Shown here: positions 60,417 through 64,000 of the stretch, piece after piece
Numbering within the stretch: the first letter of the stretch is position 1
Layout of the letters: every line of letters begins with the position of its first letter
Origin: CALMEC01 sp964434425
GTDB lineage: Bacteria; Actinomycetota; Thermoleophilia; Miltoncostaeales; Miltoncostaeaceae
DNA length: 64,000 nucleotides
Assembly (NCBI GenBank): GCA_964434425.1
Contig: CAYSVH010000001.1
Location: 248,001-312,000, forward strand
Reading direction: 5' to 3'
Program-made: the position numbers and the translations under genes
Notes under the pieces: model-generated
What the model was told of the DNA's origin: nothing
The model's database searches: none
The model's input: the letters and a program-made list of their open reading frames with translations, nothing else

Positions 60417-61595
60417 CTATCGGTTCGCGAACACGGCTTGGAACCGAACCAGGATTTCGCGGTTGGTGCGGAATCCGTCGTGGTCCTTCCTGACGAGACC
60501 TCTGGCCTTGAGTGCGTTCAGGTCGCGGGTAACCGTCTTCGAGCCTTTCCCGGCGTACTTCTCTGCAAGGGAGGGATTCAGGGTCGGGATATCTCCGCGT
60601 CCGACCGGTCCTTCAACCCGAGACATCGCCAGCACCAGTTCCCGTTGCCTTCGTAGAGCGGGCGTCTTCGCGTCGCTGAAACTCTCGTGGACGTAGCTCT
60701 CCCAGGCGGCGATCCACTGGGACTCTTGGATGAGGGCGAGTTGCTCCTTGAGCCCGTCCACGAATCCTTGAACCGCGTAGAGGACGAAGCCCACGGGGTC
60801 CTTGGATCGGCTGGCCTTGGCGAGCTCGCGGTAGTACCGGGACCGGGTCAGGTTGTAGTGATTGCTGAGAAGGTGGGCGGCAGGTGCGGGCACCCCCGCT
60901 GATATCAGCAGCAGGAACTCCACCATTCGCGCCGTTCGCCCGTTCCCGTCACCGAAGGGGTGTATCCAGGCGAGGTAGAGGTGCCCGAAGATGGCGCGAA
61001 GGACGGCAACCGCGGTGTCATGTCCTGGCACCTGAGGGCGGAAGGCGTCGCCATTGAGCCAATCGCACAGGTGGCCCAATAGCGGTGCGGCGTACGCCGG
61101 AGACGGTGCCCTGTACGACCCCACCACTCGCGTCGAGTCGGCCCACTCGCCGGGCACCACGCCATCCTCGACCTCGAGTTCGTCGAGGACCATCCTGTTG
61201 TACCGCCTGATCCACTCGACTGTCAGTGCTGGGTGCGGGCTTCGGAGCACGTCTCGGAGCGTCTCGTTGCAGGCGTCGACGATGTTCTGGACCTCGCGCC
61301 GCTGGTACTCCTGGGATGCCGGAAGATCCGAGGCGCCGTCGATGATCTGGAGGACCTGGTCTTCGGATAGCTCGTTCCCTTCGATCGCTGCTGATCCCAG
61401 GGCTCCCTTGGCCAGGTACACCACCTGCAGGTTCTTCTGGAGATCAGGGGCGATGGGCGTCATGCGGATGTGGTCGCATTTGGACTGGATCTCTGCAAGC
61501 AGCATCCAGACCTGTGGCGGCAGATCACTGGGGACGTTGAATGAGAGAAAAGGGTGCGACTCGGCCCATGGTTGGCCCTTCGATGTCCTCGTCAC
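60417..61595 (-). CDS. Fic-domain AMPylation/nucleotidyl-transfer protein
   Basis: 392 residues from the GTG at 61595, which follows AGGAGG. Upstream in-frame codons lead to a TTG at 61712 through low-complexity sequence. The Fic motif HPFGDGNGR is at 212-220. An N-terminal inhibitory helix motif S-A-A-I-E-G-N (68-74) is the class II (N-terminal) autoinhibitory type. A winged-helix-like C-terminal region (RDLNALKARGLVRKDHDGF) is typical of Fic/DUF4172 proteins. It likely transfers AMP or a related group to a protein. Lower GC than its neighbours suggests acquired DNA. Confidence 0.9.
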   Translation of the reverse strand: MTRTSKGQPWAESHPFLSFNVPSDLPPQVWMLLAEIQSKCDHIRMTPIAPDLQKNLQVVYLAKGALGSAAIEGNELSEDQVLQIIDGASDLPASQEYQRREVQNIVDACNETLRDVLRSPHPALTVEWIRRYNRMVLDELEVEDGVVPGEWADSTRVVGSYRAPSPAYAAPLLGHLCDWLNGDAFRPQVPGHDTAVAVLRAIFGHLYLAWIHPFGDGNGRTARMVEFLLLISAGVPAPAAHLLSNHYNLTRSRYYRELAKASRSKDPVGFVLYAVQGFVDGLKEQLALIQESQWIAAWESYVHESFSDAKTPALRRQRELVLAMSRVEGPVGRGDIPTLNPSLAEKYAGKGSKTVTRDLNALKARGLVRKDHDGFRTNREILVRFQAVFANR

Positions 61596-61659
61596 TGTCC
61601 GTAAACCTCCTCTCAAGATTGCTGTAAACAAGGGACTATGGAGATTGTAGACGACTTTT

Positions 61660-61695
61660 TGTCCCTCGACGTGTCCCTCGGCGTGTCCCGGGGCT
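61660..61695 (+). repeat. Three 12-bp tandem units upstream of fic
   Basis: TGTCCCTCGACG (61660-61671), TGTCCCTCGGCG (61672-61683) and TGTCCCGGGGCT (61684-61695) follow one another; a TGTCCCC recurs from 61697. They precede the fic promoter region. Confidence 0.6.
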
Positions 61696-61730
61696 GTGTC
61701 CCCTGTGGGCAAGCCTGGCCACTAGCCTGA

Positions 61731-61991
61731 CTACGACATCGACTCGCCATCGATCTCCTCGAACAGGGCGTCGTGGATCATGGCGCGGGCGGCTGCGCTG
61801 AGGTGCCCGTCTCCGTGTTGTTTTCCGGCTCGCGCGCCGACGTTGCCGAGTGCGGTCCACAGATCGTTCCAGACCGGCGCGATCTCGTCGCGGCGGACCG
61901 CGGTGCCCCCACGGTGTGACCAGCCGAGTGCCGTCATCGTCGCCGCGACCTCGTTGCCATCGACCCCCACTTTGGTCGTCGCCATGTGCAC
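61731..61991 (-). CDS. Small hypothetical protein or gene remnant
   Basis: 86 residues from the GTG at 61991, with an ATG two codons later. Segments LGWSHRGGTAVRRDEIAPVWNDLWTALGNVG and SAAARAMIHDALFEEIDGES have ordinary protein composition, but no family is recognised. The frame remains open for about 60 codons upstream without a start, which fits a truncated gene. Confidence 0.4.
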   Translation of the reverse strand: MHMATTKVGVDGNEVAATMTALGWSHRGGTAVRRDEIAPVWNDLWTALGNVGARAGKQHGDGHLSAAARAMIHDALFEEIDGESMS

Positions 61992-62248
61992 GAGGAACGT
62001 CTGTCGGGTGACTCCGCCAGCCGACGGGCCGACCAGGGTCGCCGTGCCGGTGATCGGGCGCGGTTTCGTTCTCTCGCAATCGCTCTCGCGTTTGGGCCGA
62101 GGGTCCTGCGGCTCGGGGCGCAGGCCGATCGACCGCTCTGAGGGAGCGGCCGAACGGCAGGTGAGAGAACATCCGAATTACTGACAAGAAAAAGACACAA
62201 TCGATGAGTTGTTTACGTCAGGACGTCATGAACGGTGTCGTCCAGTGC

Positions 62249-62254
62249 TATAGG
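62249..62254 (+). promoter_or_regulatory. Possible -10 box (TATAGG) of the TcB-like locus
   Basis: TATAGG ends 8 nt before a GTG (62263) that opens a 74-codon ORF, again at leaderless spacing. Confidence 0.4.
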
Positions 62255-62262
62255 CTCGTCCT

Positions 62263-62487
62263 GTGCTCTACGGTCGCCGGAACATGGATGTGTCCCTGAT
62301 CCGGCCCTCGCCGCGCGCTCTGGCCATCGCCCGGGACAGCGGCGACGGCGCAGGGCCGATCACAGGAGCCATCGCCGCCGTCCGCCGGCGCAGACAGTTC
62401 ATGCGACTGCAGAGAGGCCACGGGTCGCGGCCCGAGCGCACGATGCGGGGTGCCCGGGCCGGTGGCAGGAGGTTCACGGGAGGATGA
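62263..62487 (+). CDS. Short basic ORF coupled to the TcB-like gene
   Basis: 74 residues, rich in Arg, with no recognised motif. The start at 62263 sits at the predicted transcription start. Its TGA (62485-62487) overlaps the TcB-like ATG (62484) as ATGA. The downstream gene has its own AGGAGG (62467-62472), so coupling is optional. It could be a real leader or a chance frame. Confidence 0.3.
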   Translation: MLYGRRNMDVSLIRPSPRALAIARDSGDGAGPITGAIAAVRRRRQFMRLQRGHGSRPERTMRGARAGGRRFTGG

Positions 62488-64000
62488 ACCCCGGCCGGAC
62501 ACCCGAATCGGTCTCACGTCTTCACGCGACTGATTCCTCGGGGTCCGCCACGAACAGGGTCACCGCGCCGTCGATCGCACTTCCGAAGGGCGGTGGTGCG
62601 ATTCGAGGGATCGGTGAGAAGTTCACCGTTGGCGCGGTGACCGGAACCGGTAGTTTCACCATTCCTCTGCCGGTGAGCCCGGGTCGCGCCGGACTTCAGC
62701 CCCCGATCGCGCTGTCGTACGACTCCGGCGCCGGCAACGGACCGTTCGGACTGGGATGGACCCTCGGACTGCCGGCGATCACGCGGAAGACCGATCGGGG
62801 CCTGCCGCGCTACGAGGCCGCGGAGCCCGACGTGTTCCTCCTCTCGGGCGCCGAGGATCTCGTGCCCGCCATGCGGGTGGATGCGGGCGGTGCGCTGGTG
62901 CGCGACGGGCACGGTGATCCGGTCGCCGACGAGGAGGACATCGGCGGCTTCCACATCGTCCGCTACCGGCCGCGCACCGAGGGCCTCTTCGCCCGCATCG
63001 AGCGGTGGTCCGACCTCAGCGACCCTGCCGCTTCGTTCTGGCGCACGGTCACCGGCGAGAACGTGACCTCGCTCTACGGCCGCGATGCGGGTTCGCGCAT
63101 CGTCGATCCGGATGACCCGTCGCGCATCTTCAGCTGGCTGCTGTGCGAGTCGTACGACGACCTGGGTAACGGCATCGTGTACGAATACCGGCCCGAGGAC
63201 GGGGCGGGCGTCGGCGTCGCCCTCGCCCACGAGGCCCATCGTTCCACGGCCGCCCGCACCGCTCAGAGGTACCTGAAGTCCGTCCGGTACGGCAATGTCA
63301 TCTCGCGGCTCCACCCGACGCGCGCCGCGGAGTGGCGCGACGACTGGCTGTTCGAACTGGTCTTCGACTACGGCGAAGGGCACTACCGTGACCTTCCGCT
63401 CGACCCCGGCGCGGCCACGGACGACCAGCTCCGCCACGTCCACGCATCCCTGGGCAGCGACGGCGCGTGGGCGACCCGGCCCGACCCGTTCTCAAGCTAC
63501 CGGTCCGGGTTCGAACTCCGGACCTACCGTCGATGCGAACGCGTGCTCATGTTCCATCGCATTCCCGAACTGGGCGGTGAGCCGTATCTCGTCAAGGCAC
63601 TCGAGTTCGACTACGCCGATCATGCTCCGCGGGACGCCGGCGTCGCCGAGCAGCTCGCGCACCAGGGCAGCACGCCCTTCGCATCCCTGCTGGTCGCGGT
63701 CACCCAGCACGGGTTCGAGGCGGCCGACGAGGCGGTCACGGACGGCCCGAACGGCGAACGTCTCGTCCGCTACGTCCGCCAGTCGATGCCTCCGGTGGCC
63801 TTCCGCTACAGCAGGGCGGCGTTCGACTTCGACGTCCGCGTGCTGGACGAGGACAGTGCCGCCAACCTGCCGGTGGGGCTGGGCGGCGGGTACGAATGGG
63901 TCGATCTCGACGCCGAGGGGTTGTCCGGCGTGCTCACCGAGCAGGCGGGCGAGTGGTGGTACAAACGCAACCTGGGCGACGGCGTCCTCGGCCCGCTGGA
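62484..64000 (+). CDS. SpvB/TcaC-like (TcB) insecticidal toxin-complex protein, partial
   Basis: The reading frame starts at the ATG at 62484 (AGGAGG 11 nt upstream) and runs past the right edge; about 505 residues are visible. Residues 25-110 match the SpvB N-terminus: ALPKGGGAIRGIGEKF, TGTGSFTIPLPVSPGRAGLQPPIALSYDSGAGNGPFGLGW. The rest has the beta-rich pattern of the SpvB/TcB beta-propeller shell (ITRKTDRGLPRYE, DVFLLSGAEDLVP, FAYRYS-like VAFRYSRAAF). TcB-type proteins form the cocoon that holds a toxic C-terminal fragment; that domain would lie outside this window. Confidence 0.9.
   Translation, partial: MNPGRTPESVSRLHATDSSGSATNRVTAPSIALPKGGGAIRGIGEKFTVGAVTGTGSFTIPLPVSPGRAGLQPPIALSYDSGAGNGPFGLGWTLGLPAITRKTDRGLPRYEAAEPDVFLLSGAEDLVPAMRVDAGGALVRDGHGDPVADEEDIGGFHIVRYRPRTEGLFARIERWSDLSDPAASFWRTVTGENVTSLYGRDAGSRIVDPDDPSRIFSWLLCESYDDLGNGIVYEYRPEDGAGVGVALAHEAHRSTAARTAQRYLKSVRYGNVISRLHPTRAAEWRDDWLFELVFDYGEGHYRDLPLDPGAATDDQLRHVHASLGSDGAWATRPDPFSSYRSGFELRTYRRCERVLMFHRIPELGGEPYLVKALEFDYADHAPRDAGVAEQLAHQGSTPFASLLVAVTQHGFEAADEAVTDGPNGERLVRYVRQSMPPVAFRYSRAAFDFDVRVLDEDSAANLPVGLGGGYEWVDLDAEGLSGVLTEQAGEWWYKRNLGDGVLGPL

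Larger units (their letters stand above)
61596..62262. other. Region between fic and the TcB-like gene
   Basis: It holds tandem 12-bp units (61660-61695), a small minus-strand ORF (61731-61991) and an AT-rich stretch (about 62160-62260) with a TATAGG box. The minus-strand frame stays open upstream of the small ORF to about 62180 without a canonical start. No rRNA, tRNA or other feature is seen. Confidence 0.45.

Overview
The window is GC-rich (roughly 70 %) and densely coded on both strands. GTG starts are common, and many neighbouring genes overlap by 1 or 4 bases (ATGA, GTGA, TGATG). The gene content points to a high-GC Gram-positive actinobacterium: an anti-sigma/sensor-kinase style of regulation, a DUF3349 protein, a PPOX-class flavoenzyme, an L,D-transpeptidase, a zinc-type L31 and a WecA/TagO-type transferase. 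A deep lineage such as Thermoleophilia is possible, but that is an inference and nothing here proves it. I saw no rRNA or tRNA gene, no CRISPR array and no transposase.

Layout. 1-8 kb: partial RsbW-like anti-sigma factor, L,D-transpeptidase, HflX, a lipoprotein, HtpX, and a NarL-type two-component pair followed by a cupin. 8-13.5 kb: a translationally coupled operon of ParA, FtsZ, gamma-glutamyltransferase, a small hypothetical and a membrane-anchored C5-epimerase-like protein. 13.9-18.4 kb (minus strand): esterase, M15 peptidase, AlkA-like glycosylase, YgfZ and a LON-domain protein, divergent from hisC. 19.5-25 kb: PepA with a short Arg-rich leader ORF, an enoyl-CoA hydratase, an EamA transporter and ETF beta/alpha. 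25-28.6 kb: a complete EfeU-EfeO-EfeB iron-uptake operon. 28.7-39.7 kb: a GGDEF-EAL protein, then rpmE, prfA, a hypothetical, prmC, tsaC, an SDR and a WecA-like transferase, then a GGDEF/HD-GYP protein. 39.8-43 kb: a secreted beta-propeller protein divergent from a GT4 glycosyltransferase.

43.3-48.6 kb holds the most unusual metabolic locus. It is a two-gene system related to 2-hydroxyacyl-CoA dehydratases and their ATP-dependent activators: a 598-residue cysteine-bearing component and an 1156-residue protein with two ASKHA activator domains plus a DUF2229-like part. It is normally found as one giant protein or as part of double-cubane-cluster reductases.

48.7-64 kb is more accessory: an ATPase with four 23-bp-spaced repeats in its promoter, DUF3349, a pair of CNNM/CBS transporters with a hairpin overlapping the Shine-Dalgarno sequence, a histidine phosphatase, NnrS, a secreted protein, a VapBC-type toxin-antitoxin pair, a PPOX protein, a Fic protein, and the start of a SpvB/TcB-like insecticidal-toxin-complex gene that runs off the right edge.

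Two window-wide patterns deserve attention. A family of intergenic palindromes shares the core TGCC-(A/T)-GGCA but has locus-specific, internally complementary arms. Several genes also have either leaderless-looking starts with a TAnnnT box about 6-8 nt upstream, or short upstream ORFs that end in an ATGA/GTGA overlap with the main gene.
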